Notes: generated from the sequence alone by a model not told the origin. A DNA stretch of 59,250 bases from Alphaproteobacteria bacterium (GCA_017939155.1 JAGAZZ010000049.1:1-59250), one strand, 5' to 3'; shown: positions 38,470 to 46,616, numbered from the stretch's first letter. Translations and numbers: made by a program.

Positions 38470-38498
38470 TTGCTTAAAGCCCCAAAATGTGATATATT
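38470..38498 (+). promoter_or_regulatory. Promoter of the ABC exporter pair
   Basis: TTGCTT (38470-38475) and TATATT (38493-38498) are 17 bases apart. Transcription from about 38505 excludes an upstream start for the first ABC gene. Confidence 0.7.
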
Positions 38499-38532
38499 CC
38501 CCACATTATCAAGTTATTTAAAGGAATTATTA

Positions 38533-40302
38533 ATGCACTTTCGCCACCTTATTATTAAAACGCTAAGCAAACACAAACCGCTTTATATCATCTTCGCCAT
38601 TAGCTTTATCTTCTCCTCGATTGCCCTGTCCATCATCCCTTATGTCACCTCACGCCTCATCGGTTGCTTTTCCGAACCGACCAAAGAAGCCGTTTTACAT
38701 GGCATTATCTTTTGGCTCATCGTTTTTGCAATCGCTAAAACCCTGCAAGCTCTCAATCAATATGTCGTGCGGATTTATAACAATATGGCACGTAATGTTT
38801 TAAACGCCACCCTGTTGCAAAACCTTTTTAAAACTGTTCACGCTCACCAAACTTCCTATTTTGACGATGAAATGACCGGGCGTATCACTACGGCTGTCAA
38901 CAAGATTTCCGGTACTGTATCAAGTATTACATCCGAATTGCTTTTTCGCCTTATCCGCCCGTTGATAAACTTTCTCTTTGCACTTGGCATCATCACCTAC
39001 GCAAGCCCCAAACTCGGAATAACGCTTATAATCATTTGTATACCGTTTTATTTTCTCCAAAAGAAAATATTTCCGACAATCGCAAAAATATGGAAACAAC
39101 GCGGCACGTTAGAGCGTGAATATACAGCTAAAACCGTTGACAGCCTCACAAACTACAAACTCGTCCGCTACACCGGCTCAATTTTCAATGAACGCTTAAA
39201 TGCTTATAAGCTCCTCAAAAAATACCTCCGCACCACATACGATTGCGAAACAAAACGCGGCGCCAGCCAGATGAGTCTTGATTTAGCAGAAAGTATTTTC
39301 ACCATTTCCTGCTACACCGCCATTTTATACTTCACAGCGTTAGACACACTCTCACTTGCGAACGCCTTTTTTGCCTTTTCCGCAATCCATATGCTTTCAC
39401 AAAGCATAGCAAGCCTGAATGACTTTACAATTGAGATGTCCTCATCTTTTGGCGAACTCTCCACCAACTTGGAACTGATTTATAAACCAATTACGATTAA
39501 AGACAAAGAAAATGCCGTCCTTCTCAAAGTAACGGATAACAGCATCACCTACCAAAACATCAATTTTGCCTATGTCAAAGAAAAGCCCGTCTTTCAAAAT
39601 TTCAACCTTACCATCAAACCTAATCAAAAAGTAGGTCTTGTAGGGCTGTCCGGCGCCGGCAAAAGCACGCTGATAAGCCTGTTGTTGCGCTCGTACGCGC
39701 CTGAAGTCGGTGGAATCCTAATCGGAAAACAAAACATCGCTGATGTCACGCAATATTCGCTGCATAAAAATATCGCCTATGTGCCGCAAGATGTCACCTT
39801 GTTTAACCGCCCGCTGTTTGAAAACCTACAACTTGCCAACCCCAAAGCAAGCAAAGAAGAAATTATTAAAGCTGCCCGCCTTGCCCATATTCACGATACC
39901 ATTTTAAATCTGCCCAAAGGTTATGACAGCATTGTCGGAGAACGCGGCATTCTCCTTTCCGGCGGCGAACGTCAGCGCATTGCCATTGCCCGCGCCATTT
40001 TGCAAAACGCACCGATTCTCATCTTGGATGAGGCAACTTCCGCGCTTGATAGCGAAGCAGAATTTATGGTGCAAAAAGCACTTGAAAACCTGATGAAAAA
40101 CAAAACCGTAATCGCCATCGCCCACCGCCTCTCCACCCTGCGTGCAATGGATAGGATATTGGTGCTCGAAAATGGCGAAATCAAAGAAGACGGCACCCCT
40201 CAAGAACTCTTAAAAAAGAAAAACGGTCGCTTTAAACACTTTTACAGTTTGCAAACTGACGGTTACCTCTCTGCAAATACAACAAACAAGGAGCAAAACT
40301 AA
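38533..40302 (+). CDS. ABC exporter half-transporter 1
   Basis: A 589-residue type IV exporter half (MsbA/LmrA layout). Six membrane segments (about 20-310) are followed by an ATP-binding domain with GLSGAGKSTL (Walker A), the LSGGERQRIAIAR signature, ILILDEATSALD (Walker B) and the switch His in AIAHRLS. All nucleotide-binding motifs look catalytically intact. It starts behind AAAGGA. Its stop overlaps the next ABC gene by one base (TAATG), implying a heterodimer. The substrate is unknown, perhaps a lipid or envelope glycan. Confidence 0.93.
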   Translation: MHFRHLIIKTLSKHKPLYIIFAISFIFSSIALSIIPYVTSRLIGCFSEPTKEAVLHGIIFWLIVFAIAKTLQALNQYVVRIYNNMARNVLNATLLQNLFKTVHAHQTSYFDDEMTGRITTAVNKISGTVSSITSELLFRLIRPLINFLFALGIITYASPKLGITLIIICIPFYFLQKKIFPTIAKIWKQRGTLEREYTAKTVDSLTNYKLVRYTGSIFNERLNAYKLLKKYLRTTYDCETKRGASQMSLDLAESIFTISCYTAILYFTALDTLSLANAFFAFSAIHMLSQSIASLNDFTIEMSSSFGELSTNLELIYKPITIKDKENAVLLKVTDNSITYQNINFAYVKEKPVFQNFNLTIKPNQKVGLVGLSGAGKSTLISLLLRSYAPEVGGILIGKQNIADVTQYSLHKNIAYVPQDVTLFNRPLFENLQLANPKASKEEIIKAARLAHIHDTILNLPKGYDSIVGERGILLSGGERQRIAIARAILQNAPILILDEATSALDSEAEFMVQKALENLMKNKTVIAIAHRLSTLRAMDRILVLENGEIKEDGTPQELLKKKNGRFKHFYSLQTDGYLSANTTNKEQN

Positions 40303-42041
40303 TGAATATCTGGCATTTTTTCCTTTCGCTCATCCGCCGCAACAAGTTTTGGTTCATAGCCTCTTCTTTGTTGGCAATGCTCCCGTCCGCAATTTCCTCT
40401 TTTGCCGCGCTGTATTATGCCAAAATCATCGCCATCATCGGCTTAACCCCTAAAGACGCTCTGTCCTCCACCGTCATCACTTGTTTAATTATTTCAGCCC
40501 TGCTTTACATCAGCCAAGACCTTATCCATGGCTTACGCATTTATGTAGACGCCCGAATGAAAATCCGCTATCAGCGCATGATGCACAACACACTTTTTTG
40601 CCACACGCACAAACACTCCGCCCGCTTTTTTAACACCGAGCAAAGCGGCAAAATCCTTGTCAAAACCGGCGACCTGACATTCGGGATGTTTCAGCTCTTT
40701 GGCAATCTTCGTACTTTTTATCTCCCGCACTTCGCGTTTTTAATCACAACGGCATATTTGCTTATAAACATTAATGCCACACTTGGCATCTTAATTATGC
40801 TCTTAAGCCTGATAGAACAATCTATCCACTATAATCTCTATAAAAATCTTGCGCCATTCATTCAAAAAGTCGCCAAAGAAAATAGCAAAATCACCGGCAT
40901 TTTGGCAGACAGTATCGCCAACGCAAGGCTTGTCAAAAATACGGCCGCCCTTTATCACGAACGCAAAAAACTACTAACACAGCTAAACATTAAACTGCGC
41001 ACCCAAAAATCTACTGACCAAAAAGGTGGAAGAATCAATATGTTCACTACCCTCATTTCAGTTGTTTTTTTTATTGCAAAGTTTGGCGTCATTTTATGGT
41101 CTTACCTCAATTCGCCTCTTTCTCTTGAAAGTATTATCTTCTGCGCTACAATGATTAACCGCATAGACCAAAAAACTTATGACCTATGCTTTCAATTTTC
41201 CCAATTGCAAGAGCGTCTTGGCTCAATAAAAGACGCGCTTACCCTTTTATACCGCCCGTTTGATGTTGTTGACGCCCCGAATGCGAAGAAACTTAAAATC
41301 AAGACGAATAATATCGAGATTAAAAACCTCACCTTTGCCTACACCTCAGACAAGCCGGTATTTCAAAATCTCAACCTTTCTATCGCCCCAAATGAAAAAA
41401 TAGGTTTGGTCGGCATTTCCGGCTCCGGAAAAAGTACGCTCATTAACCTCATCTTGCGCGCTTATGACCTCAATAAAGGGAAAATCCTCATCTCTAACCA
41501 AGACATTGCGAAAATCACGCAATTTTCATTGCACCAAAACATTGCGCTTATTTCGCAAGAACCCTGCCTCTTTAACCGTAGCATTATGGAAAATATCCGT
41601 TTTGCCCGCCCCAAAGCAAGCGAAGAAGAAGTGATTAAGGCAGCCAAACTGGCGCACATCCACGATACAATTATAAAAATGCCCAAAGGCTATGACAGCG
41701 TTGTCGGCGAACGCGGCGTTAAGCTTTCCGGCGGTGAACGTCAGCGCATTGCCATTGCCGCGGCAATCTTAAAAGACGCCCCGATATTAATTCTTGATGA
41801 AGCCACTTCGGCATTAGACAGCGAATCCGAACAAGCGATAGAAAAAGCCCTAAAAGAATTGATGAAAAATAAAACCGTGATTGCCATTGCCCACCGCCTC
41901 TCCACCTTAAAAAATATGGATAGAATAGTCGTGCTCAAAAAAGGCAAAATCATTGAAAACGGGACAGAAAAAGAACTCTTGAAAAATAAACAAGGAACGT
42001 TCTACCATCTATACAAACTACAAACCGACAGCTACATATAA
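40302..42041 (+). CDS. ABC exporter half-transporter 2
   Basis: A 579-residue partner of the preceding exporter with the same architecture: six membrane segments, then GISGSGKSTLI, LSGGERQRIAIAAA, LILDEATSALD and AIAHRLS. The ATP-binding halves of the two genes are very similar to each other, while the membrane halves have diverged. That suggests duplication followed by specialisation. A convergent small gene ends 4 bases beyond its stop. Confidence 0.93.
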   Translation: MNIWHFFLSLIRRNKFWFIASSLLAMLPSAISSFAALYYAKIIAIIGLTPKDALSSTVITCLIISALLYISQDLIHGLRIYVDARMKIRYQRMMHNTLFCHTHKHSARFFNTEQSGKILVKTGDLTFGMFQLFGNLRTFYLPHFAFLITTAYLLININATLGILIMLLSLIEQSIHYNLYKNLAPFIQKVAKENSKITGILADSIANARLVKNTAALYHERKKLLTQLNIKLRTQKSTDQKGGRINMFTTLISVVFFIAKFGVILWSYLNSPLSLESIIFCATMINRIDQKTYDLCFQFSQLQERLGSIKDALTLLYRPFDVVDAPNAKKLKIKTNNIEIKNLTFAYTSDKPVFQNLNLSIAPNEKIGLVGISGSGKSTLINLILRAYDLNKGKILISNQDIAKITQFSLHQNIALISQEPCLFNRSIMENIRFARPKASEEEVIKAAKLAHIHDTIIKMPKGYDSVVGERGVKLSGGERQRIAIAAAILKDAPILILDEATSALDSESEQAIEKALKELMKNKTVIAIAHRLSTLKNMDRIVVLKKGKIIENGTEKELLKNKQGTFYHLYKLQTDSYI

Positions 42042-42045
42042 AGTT

Positions 42046-42267
42046 TTACAAATAAATCTCCGGTATCGGCAAAACGCTTTCTTCTCTTGTCGTCTTTGAT
42101 TTTGCTTTCTCTTTCTTCGGATAATGGTATAAAATACTATGGCTGTCAGACAACAAAACGTCACAACTATCGTCCTCCTTAAGTCTTAAATCTACCGAGT
42201 GATAGTAAGACACGTCACTTCGCCATCGTCTTTTTTCTAAAATATGTTCTGCATCTTTCGCCATCAT
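42046..42267 (-). CDS. Small hypothetical protein
   Basis: A 73-residue, charged, soluble product with no recognised family (AEHILEKRRWRSDVSYYHSV at its start). The strong ribosome binding site GGGGAGGA before ATGATG argues that it is translated. It converges on the ABC operon with no room for a terminator between them. Confidence 0.5.
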   Translation of the reverse strand: MMAKDAEHILEKRRWRSDVSYYHSVDLRLKEDDSCDVLLSDSHSILYHYPKKEKAKSKTTREESVLPIPEIYL

Positions 42268-42395
42268 AATCCTCCCCTTAAGCATATTTTACCAAAAGAT
42301 GTATTTGAAAATAAAATATACCAAAAGTTGATAAAATGCAATAACTATTTTATTTAAAACAAAAACTTTATCATAAAATTTCCCCTTTAAAAACA

Positions 42396-42423
42396 AAAAT
42401 ATGGAGTGACATCACGTCACCCC
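42396..42423. repeat. Direct repeat, copy 1 (terminator-like palindrome)
   Basis: Carries the same about 27-base sequence as 42513-42540 (ATGGAGTGACATCACGTCAC core). Within it GTGAC/GTCAC form a hairpin that, read on the minus strand, is followed by a T-rich stretch. Confidence 0.8.
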
Positions 42424-42437
42424 TCCCCCTGAGAGTC

Positions 42438-42479
42438 ATTACGAGCCCCGTGACGTAAGTCACACAAGGGCGTGGTAAT
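42438..42479. repeat. REP-like nested palindrome
   Basis: ATTAC (42438-42442) pairs with GTAAT (42475-42479), CCC (42446-42448) with GGG (42468-42470), and GTGAC/GTCAC form the central hairpin (42450-42463). The TCATTACGAG...CGTGGTAATCC flavour is that of widespread bacterial intergenic REP elements. Confidence 0.55.
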
Positions 42480-42512
42480 CCATAACTCGTGCAAAGCACA
42501 CAAATTCTCAAA

Positions 42513-42540
42513 AAAATATGGAGTGACATCACGTCACCCC
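42513..42540 (-). terminator. Terminator of the 42548 gene (repeat copy 2)
   Basis: On the minus strand GGGTGAC/GTCACTCC form the stem, followed by ATATTTTTTT, 8 bases after the stop. It is identical to the palindrome at 42396-42423. Confidence 0.75.
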
Positions 42541-42547
42541 ACATTTT

Positions 42548-44209
42548 TTATTGTTCCTTAGCCTCGCTCTCCTTTTTCGCCTTAGCGTCCAAGGCAAGCA
42601 AGGCGAGTTCTGCCTCACTTTTGCCGACAAAGCGCTTAACCAACGGCGCTACATATTTGACTCTGCTTTGCAACAGAGCAACATACTGCGCCTCTGTCAA
42701 GCCCCAGCGAGAAGCATGAGCTTCAACCAACAGGTCTGGCTTGTCCACATTGCAAGACTTTACCATCTGCACAAACACTTCATCAGCCATTTTAAAAAGC
42801 TGAATATAAGCAAGTTTTTGCTCACGATAATAGTCACTCAACTCAAAGAGGACAAGCTCTGCTTTCGGCTGCAAGCGCTTCATCGCCTTCTCATCTGCAA
42901 AATAGTCAGACAAATGACCTTTTATGGTCGCAATCTGAGCGCGTGTTTCCATTTTATTAAACACGTCTATTTGCAAATCAGCAGGCAACTCAGCCATTCG
43001 CTCAACCGGAAACTTATCGTACTCAATCAAGCTATCAATAGCTCGGCTAACCATTTCCTCCGGCATCCCTGTAAAGGGATAAAACATCTCTAACGTGCCG
43101 ACATAGCGGTCAAATATCAGAGCCTGAGCCAAGAGATTTCTCCGATATTCCGGCACAGATGGCAAAAGCTTAAAAGCTTTTCTGAGCAACTCATCGGTCA
43201 CAGCTCCCGAGATTCTTTCGCAAAGCTGAGCGAAAACAGCCTTATCAATCCGACGCTCAATCTCCTTAAGGTTATCCAAGATAACACTACAAATTGATTG
43301 ATTATCTGCCAAGTGATAGCCGATTTTCAGCCAGCGAAAAGCCTCTCTGCGCCAATAGGCGTCTGTTGTGTCACCTGTAAACATCTGAACATCCCCCGTC
43401 GCCAAGTTAAACGACGTTCCGTCCAGATACTTTACAAGCTGCCAGAACAACACCTTGAAATAAGGTGCAAAGTCCTCGTATTTGTCATAATGTGTGACAA
43501 TACGCAGATACTGTTCCTTATTCAGCACGCTCATAAAGACTATGAGCTTGGACACATCGAGCTTAAGCTTGAAAGCCTCCTCGAAGGCCTGCTGCCAAAT
43601 GGACAAAGCCTCCTCATTGCGCTGTCTGGGCGCAATCTTGTGCACTTCCATCAGAAATGGAACTGCCCAAGTCCTCGGCAATTTCTCAATCAGGACACAG
43701 GCAAAGTCCCAAGACGCTCCCTTATAGGGTTCGTCTTTCTTAACGCCCAGAATTTCCCACGCTTCCAGTTGACTGACAACTGCAGGAAAGACCTCAACAA
43801 CTTTCAACATAAACTGCTTATAACTTTCGTCATGAAGCATCTTTAGTAAAAGTTGTTTTGACGGCGTGTAAGCCCTCATGGCTTTGGTTATATCAACAAC
43901 CGCAGCACGCTCTGCATAGAGAGCTTCAAGCTCTTCAGCAGACGACACATCATTGAGGAGCGCCCGAGTATGATTTTTGATAAGCGCAATCCTTGTGTCT
44001 TTCGACCACACTCTCGCTGTCAGCTCCTCAGCAGACAACGCCAGCTTTTCAATCGCCTTGAGCTCCTTTTCTGCACCGGGCAGGAACTTTTTAGCGTTTT
44101 TGTTACTTTTTTTCGTGAACTTCCTTACGCAAAGCGTAGGAAAAAGACTAACCATCACTGCAGCGAAGATGTCTAACATCCATTCGCTAAAATTCTTTTT
44201 TGTTTTCAT
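42548..44209 (-). CDS. Large helical protein of unknown function
   Basis: A 553-residue protein with no family I recognise. An N-terminal hydrophobic segment (about 9-27, DIFAAVMVSLFPTLCV) may anchor it. The remainder is almost entirely alpha-helical by residue pattern, with Leu/Ala/Glu heptads and no Cys-rich or catalytic motif. The C-terminus is Lys/Glu-rich. There is no Shine-Dalgarno sequence before the ATG, yet a perfect-consensus promoter lies about 160 bases upstream. This combination suggests leader-dependent or leaderless-like translation control. It could be a solenoid scaffold. Confidence 0.7.
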   Translation of the reverse strand: MKTKKNFSEWMLDIFAAVMVSLFPTLCVRKFTKKSNKNAKKFLPGAEKELKAIEKLALSAEELTARVWSKDTRIALIKNHTRALLNDVSSAEELEALYAERAAVVDITKAMRAYTPSKQLLLKMLHDESYKQFMLKVVEVFPAVVSQLEAWEILGVKKDEPYKGASWDFACVLIEKLPRTWAVPFLMEVHKIAPRQRNEEALSIWQQAFEEAFKLKLDVSKLIVFMSVLNKEQYLRIVTHYDKYEDFAPYFKVLFWQLVKYLDGTSFNLATGDVQMFTGDTTDAYWRREAFRWLKIGYHLADNQSICSVILDNLKEIERRIDKAVFAQLCERISGAVTDELLRKAFKLLPSVPEYRRNLLAQALIFDRYVGTLEMFYPFTGMPEEMVSRAIDSLIEYDKFPVERMAELPADLQIDVFNKMETRAQIATIKGHLSDYFADEKAMKRLQPKAELVLFELSDYYREQKLAYIQLFKMADEVFVQMVKSCNVDKPDLLVEAHASRWGLTEAQYVALLQSRVKYVAPLVKRFVGKSEAELALLALDAKAKKESEAKEQ

Positions 44210-44369
44210 AAAATAAAAAAATTTAATTTGTTAAAAACATCAACAAGAGTTTCCCGTCGATGGCTCACCAAAACTAAGTGCCAAAACCCAAAAAATTACC
44301 CGATAGAGAAAAAACTCTAAAGAACAATATTCAAATCTATAAAACACAATAATCTTAGTAAACATTAAG
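44210..44369 (-). promoter_or_regulatory. Leader of the 553-residue gene
   Basis: About 155 transcribed bases lie between the promoter start site and the ATG. GAGTTT/AAACTC and TGGC/GCCA pairings are possible within it, and no ORF with a ribosome binding site is seen. The strong promoter and missing Shine-Dalgarno sequence make a regulatory role plausible. Confidence 0.35.
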
Positions 44370-44398
44370 ATTATATCATATTTTTCACCCCCTGTCAA
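44370..44398 (-). promoter_or_regulatory. Perfect-consensus sigma70 promoter
   Basis: On the minus strand TTGACA (44398-44393) and TATAAT (44375-44370) are exactly 17 bases apart. It drives the 553-residue gene. Confidence 0.85.
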
Positions 44399-44458
44399 TC
44401 AAATAACGCCGTCCCATTTCCCCGTTTTTTATTTTATACCAACGACTAACAAAAAGAC

Positions 44459-44486
44459 TTGCACAAAATAACAGATTATATATAAG
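44459..44486 (+). promoter_or_regulatory. Promoter of structured RNA 1
   Basis: TTGCAC (44459-44464) and TATAAG (44481-44486) are 16 bases apart, placing the RNA start near 44492. Confidence 0.6.
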
Positions 44487-44490
44487 ATAC

Positions 44491-44746
44491 CCTTAGCAGA
44501 TATTTTCATCTGTCAGTACCGGAGGCGGTACGGGCTGTCGCAAGCCTTTATATAACTCGGTGTTAGGATATGACATCGTAAATTAAGGACACTTTTTTAA
44601 GCGCCCTTAATGAATATATCCCCGACTGTAAAATGGTCGGGGAGCTTTAAGTGTATGTCCAGAAGTCCCAGACTTTAAAGGCTTAAGGGTCATTTAGTTA
44701 TATGTGATTTGCGAACTTCCCGACCACCTTTTTGGTGGTTTTTATT
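44491..44746 (+). ncRNA. Structured leader RNA, copy 1 (unassigned family)
   Basis: About 250 nt from promoter to terminator. A 5' hairpin GTACCG/CGGTAC (44516-44531) is followed by a core GGGCTGTCGCAAGCC. Two long-range helices close the molecule: TCGCAA (44538-44543) with TTGCGA (44709-44714), and ATATAACT (44550-44557) with AGTTATAT (44696-44703). Inside are CGGTGT/ACATCG (44558-44578), ATTAAGG/CCTTAAT (44582-44611) and CCCCGAC/GTCGGGG (44620-44642). It ends in a terminator 8 bases before the ribosome binding site of the next gene. The core and both long-range helices recur in the RNA at 46418-46616. Confidence 0.75.
44723..44746 (+). terminator. Terminator of structured RNA 1
   Basis: ACCACC pairs with GGTGGT around five T, followed by TTTTTATTT. 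The ribosome binding site (GGAGG) of the 44767 gene begins at about 44753. Confidence 0.85.
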
Positions 44747-44766
44747 TAACTTGGAGGAAACTTCTT

Positions 44767-45219
44767 ATGAAAAAAACGCAATTCATCTTAATCAAAATAT
44801 CAACCCTAACCTTACTGGCTCTATGCTATATGATGCCCTCCCCGCTCAAAGCCGAAGAAAATATCCCCGAGGATGACACAATTTCCTGCTATACGCTTAT
44901 TCAAAATTATCCTAACTGGCAAAAAGAAAAAATCAAAGACCCGATTATAAAAAATGCCTCTTCCCTCTATAATTGTCCAAACTTACCTTATAAAATATAC
45001 GAAGGAAACGCTTATAATTGGCAACAAACAAATGCTGCTCGTCCCCAAAATCTCCCTTATTTATGTATAAAAGACCTCAAAACGCCCAATCGCTACAATT
45101 TATTGCTCGAAACCCCAAAGCTCCTCCAAACGTTAAATAATCCTAATCTGGGCAAAAATATCTGCACACGCTTAAACTTCCTGCTCTCCGCCCCGCAATG
45201 GACATTTTTAAGCGACTAA
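44767..45219 (+). CDS. Small secreted protein of unknown function
   Basis: A 150-residue exported protein with signal peptide MKKTQFILIKISTLTLLAL...LKA. The mature part has four or five cysteines (SCYTLI, YNCPNLPY, YLCIKDL, NICTRL) that could form disulphides, and conserved-looking aromatic residues. No family is recognised. The ATG at 44767 follows TTGGAGGAAAC. The longer frame would read through the terminator hairpin. Expression should depend on read-through of structured RNA 1. Confidence 0.65.
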   Translation: MKKTQFILIKISTLTLLALCYMMPSPLKAEENIPEDDTISCYTLIQNYPNWQKEKIKDPIIKNASSLYNCPNLPYKIYEGNAYNWQQTNAARPQNLPYLCIKDLKTPNRYNLLLETPKLLQTLNNPNLGKNICTRLNFLLSAPQWTFLSD

Positions 45220-45294
45220 CCCTACCTGTCAAAACTAAGCAAAATCCCCCCTTTCTACCAAACCCTCCACACAAACAACAATCCCGCTTCTTAA

Positions 45295-45324
45295 AAGTAA
45301 AGCCCTTAATAAAGGGCTTTACTT
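45295..45324 (-). terminator. Terminator of the 45363 gene
   Basis: A 13-bp perfect stem, AAGTAAAGCCCTT/AAGGGCTTTACTT, with TTTT on the minus side. Confidence 0.75.
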
Positions 45325-45362
45325 AAGAGAGGAAAACTATTTTTTATAGCAAAACAACCATT

Positions 45363-45782
45363 TTACTTAATCGGCGTCATATTAAAATGAACAGGGTCTT
45401 CATCCAAATAATACATATCTCCGGTTAATGGGTCAACAATCAAATAGCCAATCAGCCCACCAATTGCTAAATTTCCGAAGATATACCAACCACTGACATT
45501 CCAATCAATAACTTGTGTCTGTGTCACAAAACCATCTTTAGATGCAATAACTGTATATTTTTCTGGGTCAAAATACCCGCCAGAAGATGTCTTTAAATTA
45601 ACAACCGTCGGTGTTTGTCCTTCAAAAATAGTTATTCCTTTCTTGTTCGTAATTTTAATATCCACTTTTTCAGTACTTGCATTAATTGGCACAACTTGAC
45701 TATTATCGCGAATAATGGTTGCACAAGAGCTTAACATACCGGCAAATATGCCAAAAGTTAACATTAACAATATTTTCTTCAT
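45363..45782 (-). CDS. Small lipoprotein, PEGA-like
   Basis: A 139-residue lipoprotein with a signal peptide and lipobox (GMLSSC). The mature part begins with a beta-rich segment resembling a PEGA domain (VDIKITNKKGITIFEGQTP...). A hydrophobic Gly-rich hairpin (WYIFGNLAIGGLIGYLIVDPL) follows, as in small envelope lipoproteins that insert in or lie along a membrane. Function unknown. Confidence 0.7.
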   Translation of the reverse strand: MKKILLMLTFGIFAGMLSSCATIIRDNSQVVPINASTEKVDIKITNKKGITIFEGQTPTVVNLKTSSGGYFDPEKYTVIASKDGFVTQTQVIDWNVSGWYIFGNLAIGGLIGYLIVDPLTGDMYYLDEDPVHFNMTPIK

Positions 45783-45810
45783 AAATCTAAGTCCTTAAAA
45801 TTTTACATAG

Positions 45811-45836
45811 AAAAAGGCAGGTCTGTCCAACCTGCC
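45811..45836 (-). terminator. Terminator of the OMP gene
   Basis: GGCAGGT pairs with ACCTGCC; the minus strand continues TTTTTC. Confidence 0.8.
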
Positions 45837-45844
45837 AAACACAA

Positions 45845-46393
45845 TTAAAAGTTGTATCGAACGCCTAACGTAAATTCAGTAATAGTGTCTATATAATCAT
45901 TATCAATAAACACATGTCTTACCGCACCACGCACAGCCCACTTTTCATTTATATTATACTGAATACCGCCACCAAGCCTAAAAGCAGTTTCATTATTCTG
46001 AAGATGTAATTCATAATCATGTCCTAAATCATTCTTCAAATCAAACGTATAATAACCAACGCCAGCTAAACCAAACAATTCTGCTTTTTCATAAAGCGGA
46101 GCATAAACCAAAACATCAGCATTAACACTACTATAAGAAAAATCAGCTTCGCCTGCATCTACTTCTGAAGAACCCTGTGCCGAAAATTCGATTCCTAAAT
46201 ATTTTTCAAATCTCAAACCCAAATTAAGATTAGAGACAACAAAATTTTCATCAATGTCAGCCGCCTCAAACAGTCCATTATATTCCGCGTGAGAGCCCCC
46301 AACATCAAGCCCTACATAAGGTTTAACTTCCAAAGCATTTACTTGTGCTGAAAATAAGCAGGAAACCCCTGCAAGTAATAAAGTTTTTTTCAT
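45845..46393 (-). CDS. OmpA-like/Opa-type outer-membrane beta-barrel
   Basis: A 182-residue porin-like protein with signal peptide MKKTLLLAGVSCLFSAQVNA. About eight amphipathic strands follow (VKPYVGLDVGG, LNLGLRFEKYLGIEFSAQG, AELFGLAGVGYYTFDL, WAVRGAVRHVFI), ending in the terminal strand FTLGVRYNF with the C-terminal Phe required by BamA. The start at 46393 follows AAAGGATG. The ATG 9 bases earlier lies inside the ribosome binding site. It sits directly behind structured RNA 2. Confidence 0.85.
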   Translation of the reverse strand: MKKTLLLAGVSCLFSAQVNALEVKPYVGLDVGGSHAEYNGLFEAADIDENFVVSNLNLGLRFEKYLGIEFSAQGSSEVDAGEADFSYSSVNADVLVYAPLYEKAELFGLAGVGYYTFDLKNDLGHDYELHLQNNETAFRLGGGIQYNINEKWAVRGAVRHVFIDNDYIDTITEFTLGVRYNF

Positions 46394-46417
46394 TTCAAAC
46401 ATCCTTTAAAATAGTTA

Positions 46418-46442
46418 AAAGAAAACCCACCAAAAGGCGGGC
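46418..46442 (-). terminator. Terminator of structured RNA 2
   Basis: On the minus strand CCCGCC/GGTGGG close a TTTT loop, followed by TTTTCTTTT, a few bases before the ribosome binding site of the OMP gene. Confidence 0.85.
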
Positions 46443-46616
46443 GGATGTTCGAAAACCGTACTCTAACAAAACGGCTCGGCTTATTTGGGCAGAGCCTTAT
46501 TCACCGACATCCACCCCGTTTTGAGGTATGACATCGGCACAATTTTTCAAGTCGGGTGCACCACGACCGTTAGAATTTAGGGTTTTCGACGCCCTAGATA
46601 CGTTTTCACGTATCTA
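46418..46616 (-). ncRNA. Structured leader RNA, copy 2 (unassigned family)
   Basis: Minus-strand RNA of about 200 nt. It starts with a 9-bp hairpin TAGATACGT-GAAA-ACGTATCTA (46616-46595). The core GGGCGTCGAAAACCC follows, then TCTAAC. Long-range helices pair TCGAAAACC (46589-46581) with GGTTTTCGA (46457-46449), and TCTAAC (46574-46569) with GTTAGA (46467-46462). The interior holds GGCTC/GAGCC and other short stems. The 3' part reads CGAACATCCGCCCGCC into the terminator, parallel to CGAACTTCCCGACCACC in copy 1. It leads the OMP gene. Confidence 0.75.

Noticed and set aside
38470..38532. Upstream start for the first ABC exporter gene
   Set aside because: A TTGCTT-17-TATATT promoter covers this stretch, so it is not in the transcript. 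ATG 38533 has AAAGGA before it.
42551..43846. Open frames of 180 and 182 codons antisense to the 553-residue gene
   Set aside because: Neither has a ribosome binding site or promoter. The minus-strand gene has a consensus promoter and terminator.
44704..44766. Upstream extension of the small secreted protein gene
   Set aside because: The extension would translate the terminator of structured RNA 1. The ATG at 44767 has a good ribosome binding site and begins a proper signal peptide.
46577..46605. Plus-strand GGTTTTCGACG resembling the start of alphaproteobacterial tmRNA
   Set aside because: No tag reading frame, no TTCGAATCC-type T-loop and no CCA end are found in a suitable position. The sequence is fully explained as the complement of the core of structured RNA 2.
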